From contig NDFF03000228.1 in the NCBI GenBank assembly GCA_002150815.3, positions 1-64,000 on the forward strand: a stretch of 64,000 bases of DNA, given 5' to 3'. Both the position numbers and the translations under genes were made by a program. Below the pieces are notes generated by a model. That model made no database searches. It saw only the letters and a list, made by a program, of their open reading frames with translations, and had not been told where the DNA came from. This document shows positions 32,842-43,877 of the stretch, piece by piece. Each line of letters begins with the position of its first letter. Position 1 is the stretch's first letter. This stretch comes from Grammothele lineata. Lineage: Eukaryota; Basidiomycota; Agaricomycetes; Polyporales; Polyporaceae.

Positions 32842-35800
32842 ATGCCGCAATCTCATCAGTGCCCCGGGTGCAAGCGAGACGACTTTACAGCCTCAGGACT
32901 CTCTCACCACCTCACGCAGACGAAGAATCCTGTATGCCAGAATGCCTGGAAGCAACTTCAAGAGTCGGCGAGCGCATCTCTCACCCAACCCCTCCCTTCC
33001 GCCGATTCGGAGATGTTCGATGTCGATTTGGAGGCTGAGCCGGCTCCCTTCTCAGGCGACTACTTTGGTGACTATAACGACGACTTCTTCGACGATGAGC
33101 CCCCCCCAGAGGGCACGCCCCCGCCCGACGACGTTAGCAGTACCAGTTCAGACTCAGACGACGACACCTTCAACGCTCAAGCATCATGGGAACCTCCCCC
33201 ACGGCCTCTTCCAGCGGCGCCCTCTACCTCAGCTTCAGGTGCTGCTTCGGTGGGTGTCGACAACCCAGCACCCCCTGGCCCCCCACTTCCCTCTTCGGAT
33301 GCACGTAAAAGTGCTGATGAAGGCACACGACGTAAGACTTTCATTGTGAAGTTCCCCACCCCCACGGCTGCTGCCCCTCTTCCCCGAGCTCCCCATTCAA
33401 AAACCACCAACGAGCAATACGCCAGCAAGCTTGCGGACGCCTCCGATGACAATCCCTACGCCCCGTTCACGTCCAGAATTGATTGGGAGGTTGCAAAGTG
33501 GGCGAAGCTCCGTGGGTCTGGATCGACTGCGTTCACCGACTTACTCGCCATTGAAGGGGTAAGTACACGCCTTGCTCGGAGTCCAGGCTCTTCGAACTCA
33601 CACTAACATGTAACGACGCCGTCACCCTCTATTAGGTGGCAAAACAGCTCGAACTCTCGTACAACAACTCTCGAGAGCTGAACAACATTGTCGATAAGAA
33701 ACTCCCATCAGCACGCCCACGATTTCAGCGTCACGAGATCGTTGTTGCCGGTGAATCCTTCGACGTCTTCTTCCGCGACATCATTGAATGCATACGAGCT
33801 CTCTTCGGCGACCCTGAATTTGCACCCATCCTCCTCCTCGTCCCGGAACGACACTACACCGACGACACACAGACCGTCCGAGTCTATTTCGATATGAATA
33901 CAGGCAAGTGGTGGTGGGCCACTCAGGTGCGTTCAACGTTGCGTCATGCTGCATGCTCGACACTCCACTCAGATGCTTGTATATCTTGCAGGAAGTTCTC
34001 GAGTCACAGAAGCCAGGAGCGACAGTAATACCTATCATCATCGCCTCCGACAAAACTCAGCTCACGCTCATCGGGAATAAGACCGCCTACCCCGTTTACA
34101 TGACCATCGGCAATCTCCCCAAAGACATTCGCTCGAAACCCTCGCGCGGTGGCCAGATCCTGCTTGCCTACCTTCCGACCTCACGTCTCCTCCATATCTC
34201 CAACAAAGCAGCGCGCCGACGCACGCTCGCCAACCTCTTTCACGCGTGCATGACACGCGTTCTCCAACCGCTCGTTTCGGCTGGTACGGACGGCATCACC
34301 CTCACGAGTGGAGACGGCATTATGCGTCGAGGCCATCCTATTGTCGCTGTGTTCGTCGGCGACTATCCCGAGCAAGTCCTCGCGACGGGCTGCAAGACAG
34401 GCGAGTGCCCCAAGTGCGAAGTTCCCCGTGATGAAGTCGGCGACAACACAGACCCCTCTCGCCCCTTTCGCCAGTTAGACGACATACTCAGCGCTCTCGC
34501 AGCCATAGACGAGGGGCCGAGAGCATTTTCGGAGGCGTGCAAAAGTGTCGGCATTAAGCCGATCTTCCATCCGTTCTGGGAGTCCCTTCCATACACCAAC
34601 ATCTTCTACGCCATCACGCCCGATATTCTCCATCAGCTCTACCAAGGGGTTGTGAAACACCTTGTCGCATGGCTTCAGGAAGCCTACGGTACCGAAGAGA
34701 TAGACGCACGGTGCCGCCGCCTCCCCCCAAATCATAGCCTCCGGCACTTCAGCAAGGGCATCTCCAGCATGTCGCGTGTCACGGGTAAGGAGCACCAGGA
34801 CATCGCACGCATCCTCCTCGGACTCATCATCGGCCTTCCTCTTCCTGGTGGTCTATCTCCTATTCGCCTCGTTCGTGCTGTTCGTGCCATGCTCGACTTT
34901 CTTTACCTCGCTCAATATTCCACGCACACCACTTCGACCCTTCGGCTCCTCAAGGACGCTCTCAAGTCATTCCATGAGAACAAGGCAATCTTCGTCGACC
35001 TCGGCATTCGAGATCACTTCCATCTTCCGAAGCTCCACTCGCTCGACCATTATGCGCGATCGATTGAGCTTTTCGGCACGACGGACAACTACGACACACA
35101 GTACTCTGAGCGCCTTCACATCGACCTCACCAAGGACGCATATCGTGCCACCAACAAGAAGGACGAGTTGACGCAGATGACGGTATGGCTAGAACGCAAG
35201 GAGAAGATCCTACGGCATGAGAAGTATGTCAAATGGCGTCTCGAAAAGGCGGGCCATGCGGCCGCTTCACGCTCGGAGAACATGTCTCTCGTACCTTCGA
35301 CGTCCAACGCTCGACGACCAGGTGCGTGGTTAATTCATACCTTCACATTCTGTCACGCCCTCTGACGCTCAGCTGATTTGCAGGTCGCCCACGCCTGAAC
35401 GTTGCGGAGCCTCTCCCACGAGTGCAGATGACACGCCATCCCTCTGTCGCTAACGTAGACCTCAACGACATTATTACTCTGTACGGCGCGACGTATTTCC
35501 GCGACGCGCTCTCCCGTTTTGTGGTCTCCGTTACACATCCTCAGCTTACTCCTGCTCAGCGTGAACACGCTTCCTCTGGCGTCTATCTCACATTCAAGAA
35601 GATCCCCGTTTTCCATCGCATCAAGCTCCGCATTTCCGACGTGCAGGGCCAGGGTTTGTACATGACGGCGGACACCGTAGATACAGTCCATGTTCAGCCT
35701 GAGCGGAAGAACAAACGCGGAGACGACGTTCCTGCAAGATTTGACACAGTTCTAGTGCGCGAGAGCAGTGCGGATCGACCACGTCGTGTACAAGGTACGA

Positions 35801-36215
35801 TTTATTTGCATGGCTCATCTCGGTCCTATTCTCGAGACTCATACTGCTATCAGAGCTGCAAGTTGCTCAAGTACGCGTTGTGTTCCAAATTCCACGTAAC
35901 GCTATACCCGTCCTCTTCCCTGGCCTCCCAACACCGTCCATACCTAGCCATCTTGCGTACGTAGAGTGGTTCACACCGTTCTCAGCCGTTCCATACCCAG
36001 ATCATGGGTTGTACAAGGTTTCGCGTTCACGTCGAGGCGAGGCACGGCTTGCTAGCATAATTCCTGTAGATCATATCGAGAGGAGCTGTCATCTCTATCC
36101 CGACTTCGGCCCTGTTGCGCCGCGCGACTGGACTAGTAGCACCGTACTTGACCAGTGTCCGTCTTTCTTTGTCAACCCATTCGTAGATCGTCATATGTAC
36201 ATGCTTGTATATTAG
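32842..36215 (+). CDS. Plavaka transposase, complete
   Basis: Five exons (32842-33558, 33636-33926, 33992-35321, 35384-35794 and 35854-36215) close exactly in frame, giving 1,036 aa. The N-terminus has a C2H2-like finger (CPGCKRDDFTASGLSHHL). An acidic, Pro-rich linker of about 200 residues follows, then the Plavaka core: FQRHEIVVAGESFDVFFRD, PILLLVPERHYTDD, VIPIIIASDKTQLTLIGNK, YPVYMTIGNLPKDIRSKPS, AVFVGDYPEQVLATG with a zinc-knuckle-like CKTGECPKC, TPDILHQLYQGVVKHLV, and the helical part ending LHSLDHYARSIELFGTTDNYDTQYSERLH. D in ASDKTQL and D in TPDILHQ are likely catalytic acidic residues (inference). The C-terminal block ends CPSFFVNPFVDRHMYMLVY, the usual family ending. No frame damage is seen. 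Confidence 0.9.
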
Positions 36216-37043
36216 ACTCGGACCTTATGCCGGATCCGCCGGATCCCGGGCCCTATGACTTAATCCGAATGGGCAATAAGCTTGTGTGTGTGAAAATACA
36301 AATTGTGAAGGAGATACAACTGGGGGCATGTTGTCCTTGATTTGATAAAGCTGTTGGAGCTTAGAGTGAGAAGCCTGGAGAATAACGCGGCAATCGAAGG
36401 AAACAACTTGGCTGCATCCGCCTCTCCAGTGAGCGGGCGCTTGTAGCTTAGCCTAAGCGCACGGCTGCGGTCTCGACCGCTGAAGGTGGGGGATTAATTA
36501 GCAAGCTCAGACATGATATGGAAAGAGAAGCCAAGCTTATTACCTAGTATTTGAGGGTAAAATTCTTTGTGGCAGAGCAGATTTGAGGCCATCTTAGGGG
36601 AAACAAACCTGTGTCTATATACCTCGTGTGTGCGCGCAACTCCGAGTGCATCGGCCCTCGCCAAACCCTAATCCAAGGTTTCGTGAACGCGCTGCCGGCG
36701 TACCTCTCTTAGTCATTTCACAGTTCGCTCCCCTGGTGCTGGCATCTCTCAGAAGAAGAGGTAAATGTCCCTGCATACAACCCAATGTCGGTTTCGAGTC
36801 CGAATTCGATACTACAACGTCCGTGACTCGACTCGGAAGGCACCGCTTCAAACTCGCACTCGGACCGGACACAAAAACGAGTGCAAATATTACCTGTAGG
36901 GGTGCACAAAGTACGTGCTCTATTCGTACACTTCGCAGTCGAGTTGTGACTCCCCTTAGTACTTCATAAGTTCCCATTAGCAGCATAAGATAGATCTGAG
37001 CGCGTTAGTAGGGGCTTAGGGCTAAATTCGGCCTAATTAGAGA
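36216..37043. other. 3' subterminal region of the Plavaka element
   Basis: No gene is seen. A degenerate tRNA-like patch lies near 36434-36500 (TAGCTTAGC and a GCGGTCTCGACCGC stem), but its T-arm is not intact. Confidence 0.35.
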
Positions 37044-37061
37044 CTCGGGTTTTTCCTGATG
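37044..37061 (-). repeat. Plavaka right terminal inverted repeat
   Basis: The inverse of the left end with one mismatch (position 8, G to A), followed by AG, which also precedes the left end. Confidence 0.8.
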
Positions 37062-37085
37062 AGGGGTATGATATGGCCATTGAGT

Positions 37086-37093
37086 GCACAGAG
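37086..37093. repeat. target-site duplication, right copy (GCACAGAG)
   Basis: Exact copy of 7063-7070. It marks the right border of the compound insertion. Confidence 0.75.
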
Positions 37094-38401
37094 AGAGAGC
37101 GGCGGTCCGGCTTACGCCAGAATTCAGTCCTAGGGATTGGTCCCCGCTGATCGCGCTATAAAGGCATATCAGGACAGAACCTCTCCTACACCGCATTCAG
37201 ATCTTCAGAAGAGATACTAACGTAGAAATAGTTCCATCTGTCATTTAATGCATTCAGCGACGGATGATGGAAGAGAACGATTTTCACGTACATAGCGTCA
37301 AAGCTTCTCGCGCGCCCTATATTAGTAAACAGGAATTGCACCATAAATCTAATCGCTTGCCTAGTTCCGCGAAGAAAAGAAGACCCTGAGACGGAACGTC
37401 AGCTTTGCTCCCGTAGGACCCAATAAACGTTCCCCGGGCTTACCGCGACCACTCCAACTATCCGTGACCTGCGACCGACTGAATCGGAGACTAAGTGAAT
37501 GCGAATGAAATGTTGTATGAGTTTACATACGCATATACAACCTGCACAAGAAGAAACTTCACACTAGGTCAATCTCTGGAACGACCAGGATTAGTAATAA
37601 AACATACGTTTGCGACAACACAATCACAATCCCCTACGGAGACTACTTAGCTCGTGCAACTAGTTCGAGGTAAAACGTAAACATACCGTGGTGAAGGGAA
37701 GACACTAGTACGTGTCATCGCCATTAGCAAATATGTTGATTATGAGCACGAACGACGCACAATTATTGACCTTCGGTATCCCAGATGAATATCGCTGCAA
37801 TTTTCAAAATGTAAAGGAAAAATCTTACCACGTCGTGCGGTAGAAAGCGAGAGGGTTGAAGAAGTCCGTGACGAGATATGAATAGCTGTCAAGGACGCTA
37901 TCAGTGCCAGAACCATCTTCAAACATTCACAATCACCATATGTGCATGGTGAGCACACTGTGGAAAGATTCGAAGACGCTATGGAGAGGTGAGAAGTAGA
38001 TCAGCAATGGCGTACCAGAGAGCATCGTAGACCAAGAGTTGTTTACAAAACCGCGAAGATCTTCAATATGAATTGGAGATGTCAATGAGGGTTGCACAAC
38101 TGCGGTCACCAATGTTTGAAAAACTTGCCAGCGTTTTCAACCACCGTTTGTCTTTGTACGTCCTAAAGTAACGGTAACATTGATGGGAAATCCAACCGTA
38201 CTCCCTGCCAGAGGAACAACGCGCGTCAGACCCTCCAAACCGCCGATTTGGCGCATAATGGGCACGTACACGAGGCCGATGAATGTACTGACAAGCAGTG
38301 CGCCGAATGTATCGTCTAGTGTGGGCAAATGCGACAATGAAGGAAGGGGTGGGATAACCATCGGAGGGGCCGTGCTGTTGAAGTCGGACGAAGAAACCAT
38401 C
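37086..38401 (-). pseudogene. DUF6534 membrane protein gene, 5' exons, severed by transposon
   Basis: Exon 1 starts at the ATG at 38401 and reaches LDDTFGALLVSTFIG, the usual first DUF6534 helix. After an intron (about 38285-38220) come YGWISHQCYRYFRTYKDKRWLKTL, then VFESFHSVLTMHIC, joined by a short intron to YSYLVTDFFNPLAFYRTTW. These are the second- and third-helix blocks of the family. The join between the second and third blocks does not resolve cleanly. The segment 37094-37400 is colinear with 58020-58302 of the uninterrupted paralogue, up to the 8-bp duplication. The rest of this gene is at 6159-7070. The gene is therefore broken by the 30-kb insertion, though its exons look fairly fresh. 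Confidence 0.75.
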
Positions 38402-39486
38402 TTGTGCTGGAGATAGAGACTCAAGTCTCGGGTGTCTATACGCGTTGTATATATAGCAGGAATCCGATTCTTCGCCACAGCACACATCTGGCCGAATATG
38501 ATTGGTCTTCGTCCCACCGTTTGGGTTGCAAGCTGTAAGGCTCACCGAGACCCTTGAGGGTGCCAGATCTCAGAACTGCACCCCCGGCCCCAGTTCGCAG
38601 AGTTCGCGCCCTAGGCATCATCTTCTGCTGTTCGTAGGCCTTCATGTGCATTATTCGCACGTTGAGGAGTGGATGGCGCGATGGCGACGGTAGAATAGAT
38701 ACTAAATGAAGCATAACGGAGCTACTGAACGCGCGATGGAACGATCAGTATCACGCCCGCAATGATGTTGATTACAAGCAGAGTTAGCTTACCTCGTTTG
38801 TGTACAGTTCTCCTGTATTGAGCCGCCAGTCAGGACTCTGCACTCCGTGTCCTTGTACGCCTCATCAGAATGAGATGAGCTTGCACGGGCCCGGCACTGC
38901 GCGCCCGAGATCCCAGACTCCCAGTTGGCGAAACAGCCTGCAGTCGGAATAGAGACGAGACCTCGGAGATGATACGACACTCACCCAAATGACTTATCCA
39001 AAGTCTCCGGATGGCCCATTAAGAGTACTGGCGCAGACGAGCTAGGACCGGCGCGCCCTTGCTTCATGCTCCGGTACGTAGATCGGCCCCGGGCCTTCGC
39101 TGGCAGCAACATGAGTGTGATTCGACCAGCTGGCAGGGGCAAATGAGACAGATTTTGAGGACCCCACGTATGACTAGCTTGCGTCAACAACATGAGGAAG
39201 GAAATCTGAGAAAATATACCCCGGAAGATAGACTATGGCGAAGAAACAAGTGAAAAAGAAGAAATATTAACTTCCAGTGCGAGGGACTTGAAGGTAACTC
39301 GACGCTCGATGGGGCAGAAAGTGCGGAAGAATCAACGGCGTCAAGAGATGAATCATGACTCTATTGATGACCATGGCAAACCGCAGAACAAGAGGAACGA
39401 ACTGGATAAAGTACAGCCTGAGGACGACGACGGTTGTCGGAAAGCCAACGAACGTGGCCCAACGTTCAGTCTGAACGGCAAAACGT
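38402..39486. other. intergenic stretch
   Basis: Upstream region of the split DUF6534 gene, followed by sequence in which I see no gene. Confidence 0.35.
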
Positions 39487-39558
39487 TCCGACACGGGGAA
39501 TCGAACCCCGGGCTATCGCGTGAGAGGCGATAATGTTAGCCACTACACCATATCGGAT
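39487..39558 (-). tRNA. tRNA-Glu (CTC)
   Basis: The minus strand reads TCCGATATGGTGTAGTGGCT to start, with a CTCTCAC anticodon loop (CTC), a GGTTCGATTCC T-loop and a 3' TGTCGGA closing the acceptor stem. It is 72 nt with an A discriminator and no intron. It is identical to the copy at 53351-53422. Confidence 0.92.
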
Positions 39559-39690
39559 TATAAATCAGTGCAGCAGAACTATCATGACCAGTACTGCCCT
39601 CACGCTTAGCAGGGATTTGAAGTCTTCGCCTGGGCCAAGTCTTCGCTCCGCCACCTTTCGTCCCCAGAGTCGAAATCCTCCTCGTCGGCC

Positions 39691-40471
39691 ATGGTCCGCC
39701 TCATAACGCACAATCTCCTTGGGTGCCACGCGAAGGGCTGCACATCAAACAACTTCCCCCTGCGCTTCCAGGACGTCGCGGTCGAGCTTCGCGACGCCGA
39801 GTTCAACGCCGACTTCCTCCGCGGCTTCCTCCCTCGTCTCGAGTGGACTGCGCTCGTCGACGCTGCGCGCCAGGTGCGCTCCGGTTCCCGTTTGTGCCTT
39901 GAATCGAATGCTTACCATCGTCACCGTTATTCTTACTTTCGTTGACAACGCGTGCGCCCACGCTTCGTACCCGTCTCTATATACAAAATCTACACCTCGC
40001 GCTGTGGCGCTCGCGACGCGACCGTCCGGTCGAAAACACTCACAGCTCGGAGACACGTCTCTCCCCGCGGAGCAGCCGGAGATGCTCGACGACGACTTCC
40101 TGCAGAAGCTGCACCACGTCCTACTCGAGGTGCGTGTGCCTGTCGTTCATTCTCGCCCTCGCGCCTGGCCTGCTTGCTCACCTCGCCTCTCCTCGCTCGT
40201 GCCTCCACTCTTCTTGCCCTCGCGCTCGTGAAAAAATCTTCGCCCGCCCCGCCCCACCCCCTCCGGCCCGCGTCCCCGGTACATTCCCGCCGCCAGATCC
40301 ACGTCGAGGAGGGCGCGATGGTATGCCCAAACTGCGCGCATGTCTATCCGATCTCCAACGGAATCCCGAACATGGTGCGTGCGCTCCCTCTCTCCGCCGC
40401 CGCGATACGATGGGAAACTGAGGCTGGCGGCGCGCCCCTCGCAGTTGCTTGCCGAGCACGAGATAGGTTGA
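39691..40471 (+). CDS. TRM112: Trm112, zinc-binding activator of methyltransferases
   Basis: Four exons (39691-39873, 40046-40129, 40297-40374 and 40445-40471) close in frame to 123 aa, the normal length. Family marks: MVRLITHNLLGCHAKGC at the start (two zinc-ligand cysteines), FPLRFQD, FNADFL, LEWTALVDAA, LPAEQPEMLDDDFLQKLH, then EEGAMVCPNCAHVYPI (the C-terminal CxxC ligands) and GIPNMLL. Trm112 is the shared small subunit that stabilises and activates the methyltransferases acting on tRNA (Trm9, Trm11), 18S rRNA (Bud23) and release factor eRF1 (Mtq2). Introns of 172, 167 and 70 bp are longer than most in this window. A tRNA gene lies 132 bp upstream on the other strand. The assignment is secure from the zinc-ligand pattern and length. 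Confidence 0.92.
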
Positions 40472-41134
40472 TCGTGCCCAATCCACCGCTCGTCTTGCGT
40501 GCGAACGTGTGAGCGTCGCATCTGCTGTCTGTTACACGGTCATTCGCCCGTCCTCAAAACTATCGATGGCGGCCCGGAATACACGGCCCGAAGGAATCGA
40601 TGCCATACTCGCGCATGGGAAATGGAGCAGGAAGTTGAAGCATCGAAGCACACAGGAATCACACATGAGGTTACCACCAATGAACCACGGTTCTATATAC
40701 TTCTAGATCAGCAGCACGACCTCCCCTGCGCGACAACTACATACCAACCGCCTCCTGCGCCATGGCCTATCTGCTACTACCGAGCTGTAAGTAGAGGATT
40801 ATTCTACAACAAAGCCTATATCTACAGCCGCGTCGCCGAGCGTCTTCCCATCTATTCTATCTCTATCAAAACACTCTCTAAGATCTACGAGGGGTGAGGG
40901 GGGAGGGGTTCTTGGTATCCTGACAAACCAGACCACGGGGGGGACGATGCGCACGAGATCAGAGGGAGGAAGGGGGGCACGATCTTTGACAGCGAGACGA
41001 GAGCGGGGGGGGGGACACATGCTCGGCGAAAGATCAGACCCTCCCGGCCTGCCTTTAGTGAGCCTGCTCGGACGTGCCGCGGTGAGTACGAACGAGCGGA
41101 GGGGAGGGTTGATCAGAATCAGGGATCGGCGGAA

Positions 41135-42075
41135 TCAGTCAAGGCGGGCACGCTTCTTGCTCACATTCCCGTTCTCAACGCTGGCGAAGTATTCAAGCGA
41201 GCCCTTGGGGTCCGCCTTCATCGTCTTGGAGCCCTCGCTCCAGTTGGCGGGGCAGACCTCACCGTGCTCGTCCTAGAGCGTCGATGTCGAGTCAGACCAC
41301 GAGCCACGGCAAATGGTGAGAAAGAAACGCACAGTGAACTGGAACGCCTTAACGAGACGGAGAGTCTCCTCGACGGAGCGGCCGACGGGGAGGTCGTTGA
41401 CGGTGATTTGCCTGTAAAGCGGTGGCCGCACCATTATCAGGACGACATACACGGACAACATCTACGACGGAGCGCACCTGAGGATACCCTTGGGGTCGAT
41501 GATGAAGAGGCCACGAAGGGCGATACCCTCCTCCTCGATCAGGACGTTGTAGTCGCGGGAGATGGCCATGTTGCGGTCCGCGAGGAGAGGGAGCTTGAGG
41601 TCGGGGCCGAGACCGCCCTCCTTGCGGGGCGAGGAGGCCCACGCGAAGTGGGAGAACTTGGAGTCGGTCGAGACACCTAGGGGACGCGCGCCACCTGCAT
41701 GAGCCTACGGAGGATGGCGGAAGGATGGTGGGAGACGTACCGAGGACAGCGGTGTTGATCGCCTGGAACGCGGGGAGCGCGTCGTTGAAGGCGAGGATCT
41801 CCGTCGGGCAGACGAAGGTGAAGTCCCTGTGGCACAAAGGCGCAGGCTGAGTGTCCGAGATCGTCGGGTATAATCCGGAGTACAACTTACATGGGGTAGA
41901 AGAAGAGGACAACCCTTTAGAAAGCATAACAGGATGAGATGACGCGAGATTGCGAAGCCAAGACGAGCACGCACCACTGGCCGACATAGTCGGCGAGAGA
42001 GATATCCTTGAAGAGGCCGTCAACGACGGCCTCAGCCTTGAACGCGGGGGCGGGCTTCTGCACGATGGCGACCAT
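41135..42075 (-). CDS. TSA1: typical 2-Cys peroxiredoxin (thioredoxin peroxidase)
   Basis: The start at 42075 gives [20 protein letters not shown]. Six exons follow, including a very short one coding VVLFFYPM, and the stop is at 41135 (about 210 aa). The peroxidatic cysteine is Cys48 in DFTFVCPTE. The resolving cysteine lies in GEVCPANW near the C-terminus. Intervening family blocks are present: [63 protein letters not shown]. The enzyme reduces H2O2 and alkyl peroxides with electrons from thioredoxin and also acts as a chaperone when over-oxidised. The GGLG and C-terminal YF (EYFASVEN) motifs mark the sensitive, eukaryote-type form. It is cytosolic, as no targeting signal is visible. Confidence 0.93.
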
Positions 42076-43877
42076 GGTGGCGGGCGGGGACGAGCGAGGG
42101 ACGAGAGAGATAAGTCAAAAGTCAGAGGCGCAAAAACGCTTGAGCGAGGCCCGGCAGCGCGCCCTGCCACCCAATATTTGTACCCGCCGCTCGCGTTCTT
42201 TGCGCCTGTTTGGGCGCCGGCACGTGCGGTGCTTACGACGCGACAGAACGTGACCCAGCCAGGGGACCTAGGTCAGCCGGACGCCGAGCGCTGGCCGCCG
42301 CGGTGGCTCGCAAATCCCCCAGACGGAACCCGGCGGAATGTTCGACGGGCGAAAAAGAAAGACATGGAGTCGAACGACGTGCGCAGCTGGCGAATCAATC
42401 GATGGGGAACGGAGACTGAGAGAGCAAGGGGCAGGGCGAGGAGGCAACGCCCAAAGCGGACATCAGAGCGTGTATCTGCGTATCTTCGCGGAGGCGAATC
42501 TAGCATCGGACTTGACCCGTCGAGACCGCCGTTAAGCTCGCGCGTGTCGCGCCCGTTCAAACGCCATTGATGTCAACATGGTCATCCATGACAGATCCTC
42601 TGTGCCCGTACACAACGAGGCATGGCAGTTTGCACGCCGTTGAACTTGTCTCGCGTCAGACGAACCGTATGTTGACGCGCGCGACATACAGTACCACCGG
42701 GGAGGTACTCCCCTCTATCATAAGCTCTGCACGGGACTGAATGGGCACTTGGAGAGCTTCACGTAAGGAGCATCCGTGCAGCGCCCGCAGCGCATTTCAT
42801 GCATGATAGAGCCGAGCAATATCATTATGACGCGTCGCGTCACGCACGTGATCGCGACGTCTCGCTTTCTCAGCTTCTTTCACGATAGCGCCTTTCAAAA
42901 CCTCCCCTCGGCATCAGGTTCGGAGCTAAGTAGCAGAAGCAGATGGAGATGCTTATAGAGATATTCCTCGGAACTTGAGATGAGCCTCTGGGCCAGCCGC
43001 CATACGTCACTGCAGGAGGTGGTACTCGCCCTCACGTGCTCTAGGTGAGTGTCTTAGTGAGTGCTGAGGGCATTGGAGAAAGAAAGTGGAACGATGTTGT
43101 ACGGGAAGAAATGCTGCTACAGCTGTGGTGTGCACACTTGCACGGTTTGCCAAGCCGGCACCCTAGAGGACAAGGGCGAGAGAGGACGAATGCACATAGC
43201 CATTGCGGAGGGCGAAGGCATGGTGAAAACACTTCATGCACAATCGCACCAGCCGCAAGCTGGTCATCCAGAGTTCATATGTTGACCGAGGCCGACATAG
43301 AAACGTTGTGAACAGTCCGATCCTACGTCGAGACCCTCACGCACTGGAAGCAAACGCCTCAATACCCTCTGTTTGCCGCAAGAGAGCGCATGTCTGAGTT
43401 ACCTAAAAGACGAAACGAACGTACATTAAGCCAAGCGAGAGGTACACTATCTACTATCTACTCTCGTGCGCGCGCGGGAACTTCCAAGTTGCGTTGAAAG
43501 CCCAATCCCCGGCCGCGCACGCTGATAAGTACTGTAACCCGAGATAATTTTAGCCGAGAAACGGGACGGAACGTGAAGGAAAGGAAGAGGTGGGGGGCGG
43601 GGCGGACGAGTACGTGCTACTACTTAAGTGAGTAAGTATATACAGTGATGATGAACGTTGACAGCAAGATGGAGAACATGGCGACGAGGAGGATAGAAGC
43701 TCACGAAGGCAGAGAGACGCACCGCAGGCGCATCTCGTGTAGCGGCGCACGAACCTTGAGCTTCGTCGACGTCCCACGAACGAATCCCGCCCAACTACCA
43801 GCCTGCCACATACAACCCCGCATCCGCATCCGCATCTCCATCCTGATATCGCCTGATCGTGACGGCATCCGCTTATA
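42076..43877. other. intergenic stretch
   Basis: It holds the upstream region of the peroxiredoxin gene and the 3' side of the F-box gene. I see no gene in it; short frames on both strands lack family features. A stress-responsive promoter could be expected, but no element is clear. Confidence 0.35.

Larger units (their letters stand above)
28496..37061. mobile_element. intact Plavaka-type transposon nested in the KDZ element
   Basis: The ends are CATCAGGGAAAACCCGAG at 28496-28513 and its inverse with one mismatch at 37044-37061. AG flanks both sides (28494-28495, 37062-37063), a likely 2-bp target duplication. The 8.57-kb element contains a DUF6532 gene (minus) and a full Plavaka transposase (plus) in divergent arrangement. 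It sits 24 bp from the right border of the KDZ insertion, inside its terminal sequence, so it is the younger insertion. Frames of both genes are open, which suggests it is recent and possibly autonomous. Confidence 0.8.
7071..37085. mobile_element. compound KDZ-type DNA transposon carrying TET/JBP, with nested Plavaka
   Basis: About 30 kb lies between the two GCACAGAG copies. About 21.4 kb of it is the KDZ element and 8.6 kb is the nested Plavaka at 28496-37061. The KDZ ends are imperfectly inverted: TCCGTTCAGTCGG at about 7100-7112 answers ACCGTTCAGACGG on the other strand near 28478-28490. Both are followed inward by a G-rich TCCGGTCGGAAAA block and then by GTCCGGTCGGAC arrays. The extreme 24 bases of the two ends match poorly, so the exact termini rest on the duplication and on the empty-site comparison. 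The cargo order is proline/glycine repeat protein (-), cysteine-cluster/coiled-coil protein (+), TET/JBP (+), charged protein (-), KDZ transposase (+), short unassigned gene (+). KDZ elements with TET/JBP genes are an established basidiomycete class. Confidence 0.85.

Noticed and set aside
36430..36500. tRNA-like patch (TAGCTTAGC, GCGGTCTCGACCGC).
   Set aside because: The T-arm and acceptor stem do not fold properly. It is at most a decayed tRNA-derived fragment.
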